DNA of 35,992 nt from Prevotellaceae bacterium (GTDB lineage: Bacteria > Bacteroidota > Bacteroidia > Bacteroidales > UBA932), in NCBI GenBank assembly GCA_031263185.1, contig JAISGH010000233.1:1-35992 (forward strand), given 5' to 3'. Position numbers and translations under genes: made by a program. Shown in pieces: positions 17,890 to 26,288 of this stretch. The first letter of the stretch is position 1. Each line of letters opens with the position of its first letter. The notes below the pieces were generated by a model. The model was not told the origin of the DNA, ran no database searches, and worked only from the letters and a program-made list of their open reading frames with translations.

Positions 17890-19101
17890 CTAATTTTGCC
17901 CTATTCCGAAAAATGTATTATTATTTAGCTTATAGTCCAGCATGAACGCAACATTTCCGAGCAATGGAGCGTGAGTGCCCATGGTGGAGGTGGTAATTTT
18001 GCAGCTTTTCAGTAGCTGCGGCAGCGCATACCGATTCAGGTGCTGCTGAATGGGGAAGAGCAGGTACTGCCCGGCGGCCGTGAGCTCTCCCCCCAAGATA
18101 ATCATTTCGGGGTTGAGCAGGTGCAGCATGATGGTAATGATCTTGCTCAGGTGCCCCGAAAGCTGCGAAAACAGGTTGATGGTGAAGGTGTCGCCGCTAT
18201 GCAGCGCCTGCAAAATATGCTGCAGGGTGAGGTAATTTCCGTTTTTGAGGTAGGTGCTTAGCACCGTTCCGGCACCCCCTTGTATGCCTTCCATTATCTT
18301 GGCAACAAGGGCCGACTCCGAAATTTCCGTTTCCAGGCAGCCTGTTTTTCCGCAGTAGCACTGCTTGTTGTTGTCAACAATGGGGATGTGGCCTATTTCT
18401 CCCACCATGCCGTCAAGCCCCATGTAGAGCTTTCCGTTCAGTATCATTCCCATTCCAATGCCGGTGCTGCCTATGTAGAGGTACAGCATATTTTCCACTC
18501 CCCTACCCAATCCTATGGTATGCTCTGCCAGCGTCATGGCATCCATGTCGTGCTGCACCAGCACGGGGTAGGGAAACATTTTTGAAAAAATTTCGGAAAC
18601 GGGGCGGTTAATGTTGCCAAAGTAGTTGTAGTTAATGCCCGAATTTTTGTCGGTTAGCCCGGGTATGGCAATGCTTATCCCCATAATCTGCTTGCGGTTG
18701 ACTTTGCTGTCGTTGATAATTTTGCGTACGCTTCGCTGCAATATTTTGAGCATTTCGTTGGGGGTGGTAATGCCAATGTTTACGGAGGTTACAAGGGTTA
18801 TGAGCTCATTGTGCAGGTTGGCTATGGCTACGCGCATGGTAAACCGCTCCACGCATACCACAATGCAGTAGGCGTAGTTGGCGTTGAGCGCGTAAGAGTA
18901 GGCGCAGCGCCCTCCGTTGGAGGCGGCTTTGCCTTTTACCACCAGCACCTGCTGGTACACCAACTCCTCCACTACCTTGCACAGCGTGGGGATGGTATAG
19001 TTGACGAGCTTGCGCAGCATGGGTATGGTTAGCTGCCCATGGTTGTACAAATGGCGAATGATGTCATTTTTAAGGGATTGAGGTTTGGATTGCATACGCA
19101 T
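17890..19101 (-). CDS. ROK-family transcriptional regulator (NagC/XylR type)
   Basis: A 403-residue ROK protein with an N-terminal winged helix-turn-helix (~8-60, 'HGQLTIPMLRKLVNYTIPTL'). A sugar-kinase-like domain follows, with 'GISIAIPGLTD', the 'GSTGIGMGMILNGKLYMGLDGMVGEIGH' stretch (quoted in part), and the ROK zinc signature CYCGKTGCLE. ROK regulators with this layout bind amino sugars or other hexoses and repress uptake and catabolic genes. Its position directly upstream of the NagB/PIG-L fusion and nagB suggests it controls them in response to an amino-sugar phosphate. Two in-frame ATGs (19101 and 19095) are possible starts. No TAnnTTTG element was found upstream. Confidence 0.9.
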   Translation of the reverse strand: MRMQSKPQSLKNDIIRHLYNHGQLTIPMLRKLVNYTIPTLCKVVEELVYQQVLVVKGKAASNGGRCAYSYALNANYAYCIVVCVERFTMRVAIANLHNELITLVTSVNIGITTPNEMLKILQRSVRKIINDSKVNRKQIMGISIAIPGLTDKNSGINYNYFGNINRPVSEIFSKMFPYPVLVQHDMDAMTLAEHTIGLGRGVENMLYLYIGSTGIGMGMILNGKLYMGLDGMVGEIGHIPIVDNNKQCYCGKTGCLETEISESALVAKIMEGIQGGAGTVLSTYLKNGNYLTLQHILQALHSGDTFTINLFSQLSGHLSKIITIMLHLLNPEMIILGGELTAAGQYLLFPIQQHLNRYALPQLLKSCKITTSTMGTHAPLLGNVAFMLDYKLNNNTFFGIGQN

Positions 19102-19211
19102 AGAAAGTAAAGATTATTTATGTTGAACTTGTAAAAAAATTTACGGTTTAATTCTGTTATACTCCACATTATAAAAATATATTGCGAATGAGGACAGCTC
19201 AAAAGAGCCGC

Positions 19212-19748
19212 TCAATACTTGTCAACACTATAAATATCAGATAATTCTTTTCTTACTTTCTTCCTTAAATCCCCCGCCCTGTATCCGACGGTAATAAGCA
19301 AAGGCACTCTTTTTGACGACGGAACACCCAGCAGCTTCTTTACTTTTTTCTCGTTAAACCACCCTACCATGCACGTTCCAAGACCGAGATTGCTGGCTTT
19401 CAGGCAAAAATGGTAGGCTACTATGCCTACGTCTATCAATGTATATTCTTTTCCCTGCAAAACGCTTCCGATTTTCGAAGTAAAATTCGGCTTTTCAAGT
19501 ACCAACGCAACAACAGCAGGGGCATCGGCGCAAAATTTGTTGAGCCACATGCTTACGGCGCAGCCGCATACCTGCGTTTTAAGCGCGCTATCTCTGACAA
19601 TAATAAATTTCCATGGTTGGGCGTTACACGCCGAGGGAGCCTGCCCTGCAGAAATGATACATTCCATCAACTTTTCTTCTTCGACTGCTCTGCTTGCGTC
19701 GTACTTGCGGTCGCTTTGCCTCTCAAGAATCAGCTCGTCAAAATTCAT
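19212..19748 (-). CDS. Nitroreductase-family FMN-dependent oxidoreductase
   Basis: A 178-residue flavoprotein of the nitroreductase fold, predicted to use NAD(P)H to reduce nitro or quinone-like substrates in the cytoplasm; the physiological substrate is unknown. Family marks are the N-terminal 'ERQSDRKYD', 'APSACNAQPWKFIIV' (FMN binding), and 'ASNLGLGTCMVGWFN'. It lacks the ferredoxin or Cys-cluster extensions of larger members. It sits 51 bp downstream of the rseC-like gene on the same strand and probably shares its transcript. Two cysteines near 'CGCAVSMW' are not a known motif. Confidence 0.9.
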   Translation of the reverse strand: MNFDELILERQSDRKYDASRAVEEEKLMECIISAGQAPSACNAQPWKFIIVRDSALKTQVCGCAVSMWLNKFCADAPAVVALVLEKPNFTSKIGSVLQGKEYTLIDVGIVAYHFCLKASNLGLGTCMVGWFNEKKVKKLLGVPSSKRVPLLITVGYRAGDLRKKVRKELSDIYSVDKY

Positions 19749-19799
19749 GTGCGATTGTGATTGTGATCAAATTAATAATGCATGTACCGGCAGCAAACC

Positions 19800-20195
19800 T
19801 CAGTGCTTTTTTCCGATGCTGTAGTAGGATTCTTTACCCAGCTTGCCCCTGCAAAGGTAGAGCACAGCGTAGTACAGCGCAAGAACGCCCAGCGACGACA
19901 GCCCTGCAACGCCCTCCCCTACCCCTGCGGACAGCAGCAGCAAAAGGCACCCCAGCAAAATTACCACAGGCAGCAGGTAAACAAGCGCAACCGCCTTTTT
20001 GCCAAGCGACTGCTTCTCCACAACGCTAACCATTTCGCCTATTGAGAGCCTGTGCAGCCCCAAGGGCAGCAGTACAAAATCCTGCTCTGCGCCGGATGCT
20101 GATGCCCCCTCCTTTGCGGAAGGTTTAATGCGTACAAGGACGCCATTCCCGTCAATATTTTCAACAATACCTGTTTGCGAAACTTTTTGTGGCAT
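19800..20195 (-). CDS. RseC/MucC-like membrane protein lacking the cysteine motif
   Basis: A 131-residue inner-membrane protein with an N-terminal soluble beta domain ('GIVENIDGNGVLVRIKPS'), a 'LSIGEMVSVVEKQSLGKKAVAL' stretch and two transmembrane helices (~70-92 and ~100-117). This matches the RseC/MucC layout. Family members near rnf operons carry a C-x2-C-x5-C type cluster after the first beta strands. Here that segment is EGASASGAEQDF, with no cysteine, and no rnf genes are adjacent. The function may therefore have changed. An alternative is a structurally similar NfeD-like protein. The promoter on the minus strand is TATATTTG at 20229-20236. Confidence 0.7.
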   Translation of the reverse strand: MPQKVSQTGIVENIDGNGVLVRIKPSAKEGASASGAEQDFVLLPLGLHRLSIGEMVSVVEKQSLGKKAVALVYLLPVVILLGCLLLLLSAGVGEGVAGLSSLGVLALYYAVLYLCRGKLGKESYYSIGKKH

Positions 20196-20676
20196 ATACG
20201 GTTATACGTTTTTTAAAGAGTTAAGATACAAATATATCTTTCGCGGCGACATTACGCCTCTACCATTCACGAAAATAAAAAGTTTGACAAAGATATGAAA
20301 AATATCGGTTAAAATTTCATTGCCCGACAATAAAACAATTTTTTACCGCTACTAAAGCATTGCATAGTGAGGTCGGATGAGGTTATTTTGCAAAACTATA
20401 CCTCTGTACGGCATGGTATGGTTTTGCGCATTGCCCGTCAGGGCATTCATACATATCAAGGGCATTCATATCAATGGAACAGCAATTCAACTGAAAATCG
20501 TTGAAAACTTTTCGTAAAAAGTTGGATGGTTAAGGGAATTTTGGTTGTACTTTTACGGATATTTAAAAGTTGCCTGTAAGAAAGTTGCCCGTAAGTCTAT
20601 GTCGGTAAGTCTATGTCGAATTGTCATCGAGAAGATAAGCGTAAATGAAAGATTAATCATATAAAATAATAACATT
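20196..20676. other. Intergenic region with short repeats and a hairpin
   Basis: A 480-bp gap between divergent genes. It holds the rseC-like promoter element (20229-20236, minus), a hairpin GCAAAACTATACC / GGTATGGTTTTGC (20390-20402 and 20415-20427, one mismatch), a near-duplicate GGGCATTCATA (20441-20474), and two nested tandem duplications ahead of the thioredoxin-domain gene. These are AAGTTGCC(T/C)GTAAG (20567-20580 and 20582-20595) and a perfect 14-bp tandem GTAAGTCTATGTCG (20591-20604 and 20605-20618). No ORF is convincing. Confidence 0.7.
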
Positions 20677-21987
20677 ATGAAATCAAGGAAGATAACATTA
20701 ATTGCTTTATTATCGGTCATCTTTTTCAGCTGTTCCCAAGAAAAAATCGTAGAGCTCCCATTAACCGTACAAAATGGTTATGGCCCTTTCGTTGCTGGCT
20801 TAGGAGGATTTGCTCCAAATGCGGAAGATGAAAATAATCCCTGGTATAAAACGTACCTGAAAGTATTAAAATCTCCCGAAAACTTAACCGATACGAAATA
20901 TGGACATATCGAAACAAATATCTTTCAATCCATCTATCAAGATTATTTATTAGGCAACATTACGGACGAGTGGTATGAAGAATTACAGAGGAATAGTATA
21001 TTTGACACATTAAATCTTTCAAAAATACCTGTAAAAACTAAAATTGCTTTTGTCCTTGGAAAAGATTCGGACGGAACATTAAAGATGGCAATAGATGCGA
21101 ATAGCAATCTTGATTTAAGCGATGACGACTTATTTATTCCTCTTGAAATGAATTCTTTTGATTGGTCAAAAGAGGATTCATTAGCAAAGGTTTATGCAAT
21201 TAATGTCTCTTTCGAAACTTTTGTACACAATAAAGTAGCGCCTGTTAGCGCTCCGCTTTTTATAGTCTGCAATAGCCAAGACAATAGCTTTATGTGCAAT
21301 TTTTTGCAATATTCTACGGCCAAATTCAAAGGAGAGCAGATAGCAGTTTCTTCAAATAATTTTACAAACCTGTCCTACAACGACATAGGATTATTTTTGG
21401 TGCCTAACAACCTGAAAAATGGAGAGAAAGTTAAACGTGAAGCGATATACAGAAAGAATGAATACGTTGAAATCAAAGATGAAATCTATAAAATTTTAGG
21501 CGTAAATACCGATAAGAACGTGCTTGTATTGGAAAAAACCGATTCGCCAAAATTGCAACTATTTTCTACGCAAATAGGGTATAAAGCCTATCCTTTTCAA
21601 GGAGAAGAGCTAACCTCTAAAGCAACCATTTCATTGGAAAGTTTGAAAGGAAAGTATGTTTTGCTTGATTTTTGGGCTGAATGGTGTGGGCCATGTATAG
21701 GAGAATTTCCACATCTAAAAGAATTATACTCAAAAACAAACAGGGAAAAATTCGAGATTATCGGAGTAGCAGGAATTAGCTCGTTCGGTGGGGTCAAGAA
21801 GCTGATTGACAAACACGAGTTGACTTGGAATCAAATAATGTCGGACGACATAAATAAGATAATCGAAACCTATGGAATAAATTCTTATCCAACTACTCTT
21901 CTTTTAGATGCAGAAGGTATTATAATTGCAAAAGATCTAAGAGGAGATAAATTGGAAGAAAAAGTTTTAAGCCTGATTAGTGAATGA
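20677..21987 (+). CDS. TlpA-like thioredoxin-domain lipoprotein
   Basis: A 436-residue lipoprotein (signal peptide ending FFSC, Cys19), probably facing the periplasm. Residues ~20-290 match nothing I recognise. The C-terminal ~140 residues are a TlpA/ResA-type thioredoxin domain with 'LLDFWAEWCGPC' (active-site Cys337 and Cys340), 'EIIGVAGIS' and a cis-Pro in 'SYPTTLLL'. Such proteins reduce or isomerise disulfides in the cell envelope; many Bacteroidetes copies have large unexplained N-terminal regions. The gene is clearly more AT-rich than the PUL and uses A/T-ending codons, which suggests different ancestry. It is a single + strand gene with no obvious partner. Confidence 0.88.
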   Translation: MKSRKITLIALLSVIFFSCSQEKIVELPLTVQNGYGPFVAGLGGFAPNAEDENNPWYKTYLKVLKSPENLTDTKYGHIETNIFQSIYQDYLLGNITDEWYEELQRNSIFDTLNLSKIPVKTKIAFVLGKDSDGTLKMAIDANSNLDLSDDDLFIPLEMNSFDWSKEDSLAKVYAINVSFETFVHNKVAPVSAPLFIVCNSQDNSFMCNFLQYSTAKFKGEQIAVSSNNFTNLSYNDIGLFLVPNNLKNGEKVKREAIYRKNEYVEIKDEIYKILGVNTDKNVLVLEKTDSPKLQLFSTQIGYKAYPFQGEELTSKATISLESLKGKYVLLDFWAEWCGPCIGEFPHLKELYSKTNREKFEIIGVAGISSFGGVKKLIDKHELTWNQIMSDDINKIIETYGINSYPTTLLLDAEGIIIAKDLRGDKLEEKVLSLISE

Positions 21988-22144
21988 AAATATCGGTATA
22001 CAACTTTCGTATCAATATCATACCAAAAAGACTTTTCAGCATCGTATCATTTTCGTATATTTGCGGCTCAAATCGTATCAAAAATACCGCTAAAATTAAA
22101 ATCCCCAAATCCTCACTTGTGGGGTTTGGGGGGAAATGGGAATT

Positions 22145-22279
22145 TTAGAACTTAAAATGCCGTTTTGCCGCTCTGAAAACCTCTTCGTATTCGGGAATGT
22201 TGTGGATTTGAGAAGACAGCTTTTTTTGCCAGTCATGCCTAAATACGGTTTCTTTACTCAATGCTGTTCTATCATAATT
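22145..22279 (-). pseudogene. C-terminal remnant of an AbiEii/AbiGii-type nucleotidyltransferase toxin gene
   Basis: On the minus strand, directly after the AbiEi-like gene, a 44-codon frame reads NYDRTALSKETVFRHDW...EEVFRAAKRHFKF and ends with TAA at 22145-22147. It resembles the C-terminal end of AbiEii/AbiGii toxins, which normally follow and overlap abiEi. It has no start codon, and in-frame stops lie a short distance upstream (22316-22318). The conserved nucleotidyltransferase core is therefore missing, and an internal deletion is the simplest explanation. The family call rests on remembered C-terminal sequence and on the position. Confidence 0.7.
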
Positions 22280-22281
22280 TT

Positions 22282-23109
22282 TTAACTGTAAATTGGTAAA
22301 ATAATAGATTCTGTATCAAGGTTTTGTTGAATAGCCCAACGAAAATTTGTTTTGCCTTCTTTGGAATATGACGGTTCTAAAAGTACAAACGAATTTGTCC
22401 GTAATTTTTGCAGCTCGTCAATCGCTGCATTTTTGATTTCCAACAATTCGAGCAAAAAACCAATTCGCTTGATTACAGCCTGTGAATCAAAGAGTTTTGC
22501 GTATTCCAAAAGTTTTGAATAATCAATTTTTTCTTTTACTTTGTAAATTGCCTTTGTGATTTCGGTTATTCCTCCGGCATAATCGGGCTTGAACAGGCAG
22601 TCAATAATCGTTTTCTCTAAATCACTGCACTGCACACGATTAAAACTGTCAATCCAAGTTTTTTTATTGCCGAAAAAATGTTTTTCGTTGTGATAAACGA
22701 ACTGAAAAGGAATATTTTTTACAATCAGCGTTGATGGCTTAATTTGTTTATTTACAACGATTTGTTCTTTTAAATTGGGTTGCGTAGTGAGGGAATGAAT
22801 TTGCAGTGCCGAAAAATAGCCGATATAATATTCTGCCTCGCCAGCAAGATATTGAGCGAGCAAATGCCAATCGGGCATAAAAGTCGCAGCGTCTTGTTCA
22901 AAGGGAATTACATAGTAAAGCCCCTCTTTCACGCGCATCAGCAAACCGCGTTTGGTCATATTGCTCAACAACTGTTTCACAGCATCTTGGCTTGAATTCG
23001 ACAAAATTTGATATGCTGTATCAATACCGAAACAGACCGTTTTTTCTTCAATCAATCTGTCGAGCAATGCGTTTGCCTGAAATGATATGTTTTTATTTCT
23101 TATAGACAT
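22282..23109 (-). CDS. AbiEi-type antitoxin (type IV toxin-antitoxin, orphan)
   Basis: A 275-residue DNA-binding antitoxin of the AbiEi family. It has an N-terminal winged helix ('VCFGIDTAYQILSNSSQDAVKQLLSNMTKRGLL' region; 'KRGLLMRVKEGLYYV'), followed by the AbiEi_4-type C-terminal domain ('YYIGYFSALQIHSLT', 'LEKTIIDCLFKPDYAGGI'). AbiEi proteins neutralise the nucleotidyltransferase AbiEii and repress their own promoter. Here the toxin gene that should follow is only a 44-codon stub, so this is an antitoxin without a cognate toxin. The promoter and a likely operator are visible upstream. The gene is AT-rich, consistent with horizontal transfer. Confidence 0.88.
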   Translation of the reverse strand: MSIRNKNISFQANALLDRLIEEKTVCFGIDTAYQILSNSSQDAVKQLLSNMTKRGLLMRVKEGLYYVIPFEQDAATFMPDWHLLAQYLAGEAEYYIGYFSALQIHSLTTQPNLKEQIVVNKQIKPSTLIVKNIPFQFVYHNEKHFFGNKKTWIDSFNRVQCSDLEKTIIDCLFKPDYAGGITEITKAIYKVKEKIDYSKLLEYAKLFDSQAVIKRIGFLLELLEIKNAAIDELQKLRTNSFVLLEPSYSKEGKTNFRWAIQQNLDTESIILPIYS

Positions 23110-23111
23110 AT

Positions 23112-23139
23112 AGTGATTTCAAAAATCACTGCAAAGATA
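23112..23139 (-). promoter_or_regulatory. AbiEi promoter -7 element and candidate autoregulatory operator
   Basis: The minus strand has a perfect -7 element TATCTTTG (23132-23139). Immediately downstream, where transcription would start, is the inverted repeat AGTGATTT-CAA-AAATCACT (23112-23130). AbiEi proteins are known to repress their own operon by binding inverted repeats at the promoter, so this palindrome is a good operator candidate; that assignment is inference. No clear -33 element is seen. Confidence 0.55.
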
Positions 23140-23209
23140 CAAAAATTTTTGGAATAAATTCTTATCAAAAACTTTGTAAGATATGAAAAATAAAGTATTT
23201 GACTTCACC

Positions 23210-24073
23210 TTACAGCGAATGATTTGATGTCAGGTGATGCTTCAGGTTTTTCCACGTTTTGATGCGCGCGCGTATGCTCCCCACCTTGATGGGCGCTTCG
23301 ACGTACACCGGTACGCGGTTGGCGTCGTCGGTAACCCAAAAAAACACTTGCTCCTTGCCCGTAAAAACGCTTCCGGCAATGAGGCTCGCCGAAAATTTCA
23401 GCGTTCTGAACTTGCCCACGCCCTTAACGTTAATCACCTCGGCGCCGTAAAGCTTGTAGCGGATGTTGTGCACCTCGTTGTCCATTGCCAGCTGCACGGT
23501 GTAGGTGGCGTTGACTTTCATTTTCGAAAAGTCGCAGCAGCGGTAGTAGTAAAAGATGGATACCACGTCGAAGGTGCAGGGCGTGAGGGGCAGCGTGTCG
23601 CGCTTGGCGGGCTGCGGCTTGTCGAGGCGCTGGGTGGAGGAGTATATCACCTCATGCTGCCGGTTGTAGTATCCGGCGCTGTTGCGCCGGTATCCTCCCT
23701 CGTCAATGGTGCGCTGCATGTAGAATGGTTGCAGCGTTTTGGCGTCTATTTTGGTGGAGAAGTAGTCGCGGACTTTGAAAAAATTGTCGAAAAAAGGGTA
23801 GGTTTTTCCGTTGACCTCAATGTGGTAGAAAGGCTTTTGGGTGGCTTCCACCAGCGAGGTCAAAAACTCAACCTCGCCCACGTTGAGCCATACACCCCAC
23901 GTGTAGCTGATGGTGTAGGTAACCTTTTCGCCCGCCTGAAAAACAGGCTCTCTACCCTGCAAGTCAAACAGCAGGCACTCGCTCTGAGCCGCCGCTGTGC
24001 CCGTAAGCAGCAGGGTAACTCCGGCTGCAAAAAGAAAAGTAGTAGCTCTGCAGGGCGTCATCATCGTCATCAT
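23210..24073 (-). CDS. DUF3108-containing exported protein
   Basis: A 287-residue protein with a signal peptide (AGVTLLLTGTAAAQS) followed by a DUF3108-type beta domain: 'FQAGEKVTYTISYTWGVWLNVGEVEF', a 'VRDYFSTKIDAKTLQPFYMQRTIDEGGYRR' stretch, 'FDVVSIFYYYR', and 'VPVYVEAPIKVGSIRARI' near the end (motifs quoted in part). It is widespread in Bacteroidetes with unknown function, and is probably periplasmic. It starts 32 bp after recG on the same strand and is likely cotranscribed with it. Several in-frame ATGs at the N-terminus (MMTMMT) make the exact start uncertain. Confidence 0.85.
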   Translation of the reverse strand: MMTMMTPCRATTFLFAAGVTLLLTGTAAAQSECLLFDLQGREPVFQAGEKVTYTISYTWGVWLNVGEVEFLTSLVEATQKPFYHIEVNGKTYPFFDNFFKVRDYFSTKIDAKTLQPFYMQRTIDEGGYRRNSAGYYNRQHEVIYSSTQRLDKPQPAKRDTLPLTPCTFDVVSIFYYYRCCDFSKMKVNATYTVQLAMDNEVHNIRYKLYGAEVINVKGVGKFRTLKFSASLIAGSVFTGKEQVFFWVTDDANRVPVYVEAPIKVGSIRARIKTWKNLKHHLTSNHSL

Positions 24074-24105
24074 ATAAAAGTTAATCGTTTAAAGGTTATT
24101 TTTTT

Positions 24106-26208
24106 TCAGCTGACTACGCTGTAATCCTTTGCGCTGCTCCTCAGCTTGACAAGGGTTTTGAGCAGCAGCTCATTTTTGCTGTCGCTTAGCAGCGGGTCGG
24201 CGTCCAGCACCTGCTCGGCAAATTGGCGCGCATACTCCAAAATTTTGCTGTCCGCTCCGAGGTTTGCAATGTGCAGGTTGAAGGCCATGCCGCTCTGCAT
24301 GGTGCCCTCAAGGTCGCCCGGGCCGCGCAGCTTGAGGTCGGCTTCGGCTATTTGAAAGCCGTCGTTGGTGCTGCACATCATTTCTATGCGGTGGCGGCTG
24401 TCGGCGCTGAGCTTCACGCCGCTCATCAGTATGCAGAACGATTGCTCGGCGCCTCGCCCCACGCGCCCGCGCAGCTGGTGCAGCTGGGCAAGCCCAAACC
24501 GCTCGGTACTTTCTATCACCATAACGCTGGCGTTGGGAACGTTGACGCCTACCTCTATAACCGATGTGGCCACCATGATGTGCGCCTCGCCGCGCACAAA
24601 CTCCTGCATGGCTTCCTCCTTTTCGGTGTTCTTCAGCTTGCCGTGCACCATGCAGACCCTGTACTTTGGCGCGGGGAATACCTGCGTAATCATTTCCCAG
24701 CCGTCCTGCAAGTTTTTGTAGTCCATTTTTTCGGACTCCCGTATGAGCGGATATACGACGTATATTTGCCTTCCGGCGGCGATTTGCTCGCGCATGAAGC
24801 CAAATACGCGGTCGCGCTTGCTGTCGAAAAAATGGACGGTTTTTATGGGTTTGCGCCCGGGTGGGAGCTCGTCTATGACCGACACGTCGAGGTCGCCGTA
24901 CAGGGTCATGGCCAGCGTACGCGGTATGGGCGTAGCCGTCATCACCAGAATGTGCGGCGGGTTTTCGCTTTTTTCCCACAGCTTGCCGCGCTGCGCCACG
25001 CCAAAGCGGTGCTGCTCGTCAATCACCACCAGCCCAAGCCGGCAAAAGCGCACGGTATCCTCTATCAGCGCGTGTGTCCCAACGAGGATGTGAATGTCGC
25101 CCTGCGCGAGCCTTTCGAGCAAGTTTTTGCGCTCTGCCTTTTTTGTAGAGCCGGTGAGCAGCGCTACGCTTACGTTCATGCTGTGCAGCATTTCGGTCAT
25201 GCTTTTGAAGTGCTGCGAGGCCAGAATTTCGGTAGGCGCCATGATGCAGCTTTGAAATCCGTTGCCGGCGGCAATGAGCATGCACATGAGCGCTACCATT
25301 GTTTTCCCGCTGCCAACGTCGCCCTGCAGCAGCCTGTTCATTTGCCGTCCGGAGCCTGTGTCGGCGCGGATTTCCTTGATAACGCGCTTTTGCGCGTTGG
25401 TCAGCTCAAACGGCAGGTTGTTGTAGTAAAAATGGTTGAACAGCTCACCCACCTGCGAAAAGCGAAATCCGTTGTTGGCTTTTATGCGCTTTGTGCGCGA
25501 GCGCAGGATGCTTAGCTCCACGTAGAACAGTTCCTCGAACTTTAGCCTGTCCTGCGCTTTTTTGAGCAGCTCCGGGCTTTGCGGAAAGTGGATGTTGAGC
25601 AGCGCCTCGCGAAGCGATACAAAGCGGTTGGCCTCAAGTATGTACTGCGGCAGCGTTTCCTCAATTTTGGGCAGCGCCATGCCCAGCAGCGCGCTTTGCA
25701 GGCGGCCGATGGTGCGCGTTCCCAGCCCCATATCCTTGAGCCGCTCGGTGCTGCCGTACACCGCCTGAATGTTGGAGGTTATCTTACCCTCCTCCTTCGC
25801 CATATCCTCCAGCTCGGGGTGCACGATGTTGAGCTTGCCGTTGAAGGAGGTTGGCTTGCCGAAAATGGTGTAAACGCTGCCTGCGTGAAGATTTTTTTGG
25901 ATAAACGAAATGCCCTTAAACCACACCAGCTCTATGCTTCCGGTGCTGTCGGCAAATATGGCGACGAGCCTTTTCTGCGCGGCGCTCACCTCGCGGAAGC
26001 CCAATATTTTCCCCTGAAGCAGTACGTATGGCAGGTCTTCGTTAACTTCGCGGATAGCGTATACGCGCGTTTTATCAACGTAGCGGAAAGGGAAATGGTA
26101 GAGCAGGTCGCCAAACGTGCAGATGCTGAGCTCCTTTTGCAGCAGCTCGGCGCGCTTGGGACCCACTCCGGGCAGAAACTTTACTTCGGTATCTAAAATA
26201 TACGTCAT
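24106..26208 (-). CDS. recG: ATP-dependent DNA helicase RecG
   Basis: A 700-residue branch-migrating helicase that remodels stalled forks and Holliday junctions. An N-terminal wedge (OB-fold) domain with 'VKFLPGVGPKRAELL' and 'LLYHFPFRYVDKT' precedes helicase motifs I ('GDVGSGKT'), II ('VIDEQHRFG'), III ('MTATPIPRT') and V-VI ('ATSVIEVGVNVPNA', 'QLRGRVGRG'). Length and motif order are those of a complete, active RecG. The start ATG is conserved relative to family members and lies only 8 bp from the predicted -7 element. The DUF3108 gene follows on the same strand; dprA lies upstream, separated by the nested-palindrome element. Confidence 0.97.
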   Translation of the reverse strand: MTYILDTEVKFLPGVGPKRAELLQKELSICTFGDLLYHFPFRYVDKTRVYAIREVNEDLPYVLLQGKILGFREVSAAQKRLVAIFADSTGSIELVWFKGISFIQKNLHAGSVYTIFGKPTSFNGKLNIVHPELEDMAKEEGKITSNIQAVYGSTERLKDMGLGTRTIGRLQSALLGMALPKIEETLPQYILEANRFVSLREALLNIHFPQSPELLKKAQDRLKFEELFYVELSILRSRTKRIKANNGFRFSQVGELFNHFYYNNLPFELTNAQKRVIKEIRADTGSGRQMNRLLQGDVGSGKTMVALMCMLIAAGNGFQSCIMAPTEILASQHFKSMTEMLHSMNVSVALLTGSTKKAERKNLLERLAQGDIHILVGTHALIEDTVRFCRLGLVVIDEQHRFGVAQRGKLWEKSENPPHILVMTATPIPRTLAMTLYGDLDVSVIDELPPGRKPIKTVHFFDSKRDRVFGFMREQIAAGRQIYVVYPLIRESEKMDYKNLQDGWEMITQVFPAPKYRVCMVHGKLKNTEKEEAMQEFVRGEAHIMVATSVIEVGVNVPNASVMVIESTERFGLAQLHQLRGRVGRGAEQSFCILMSGVKLSADSRHRIEMMCSTNDGFQIAEADLKLRGPGDLEGTMQSGMAFNLHIANLGADSKILEYARQFAEQVLDADPLLSDSKNELLLKTLVKLRSSAKDYSVVS

Positions 26209-26216
26209 AGCTGCGG

Positions 26217-26246
26217 CAAAGTTACATGAAATTCCTAAATTGGCAA
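26217..26246 (-). promoter_or_regulatory. Promoter of recG
   Basis: On the minus strand, TTG (26244-26246) is followed by 19 bp and then TAACTTTG (26217-26224), which fits the Bacteroidetes consensus. The last base of the -7 element is only 8 bp from the recG ATG, implying a leader of a few nucleotides at most. Confidence 0.6.
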
Positions 26247-26288
26247 GCGCCGAGTAAGAAGTAACCTTTCTATATATTAGAGTTTATA

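Noticed and set aside
22056-22063. Perfect TATATTTG on the plus strand
   Set aside because: No gene follows on the plus strand and no upstream box fits; it is probably chance in AT-rich DNA or a leftover of the deletion.
22103-22135. CCCCAAATCC / GGGGTTTGGGG hairpin as a terminator
   Set aside because: The stem is imperfect and neither strand has a convincing T tract directly after it.
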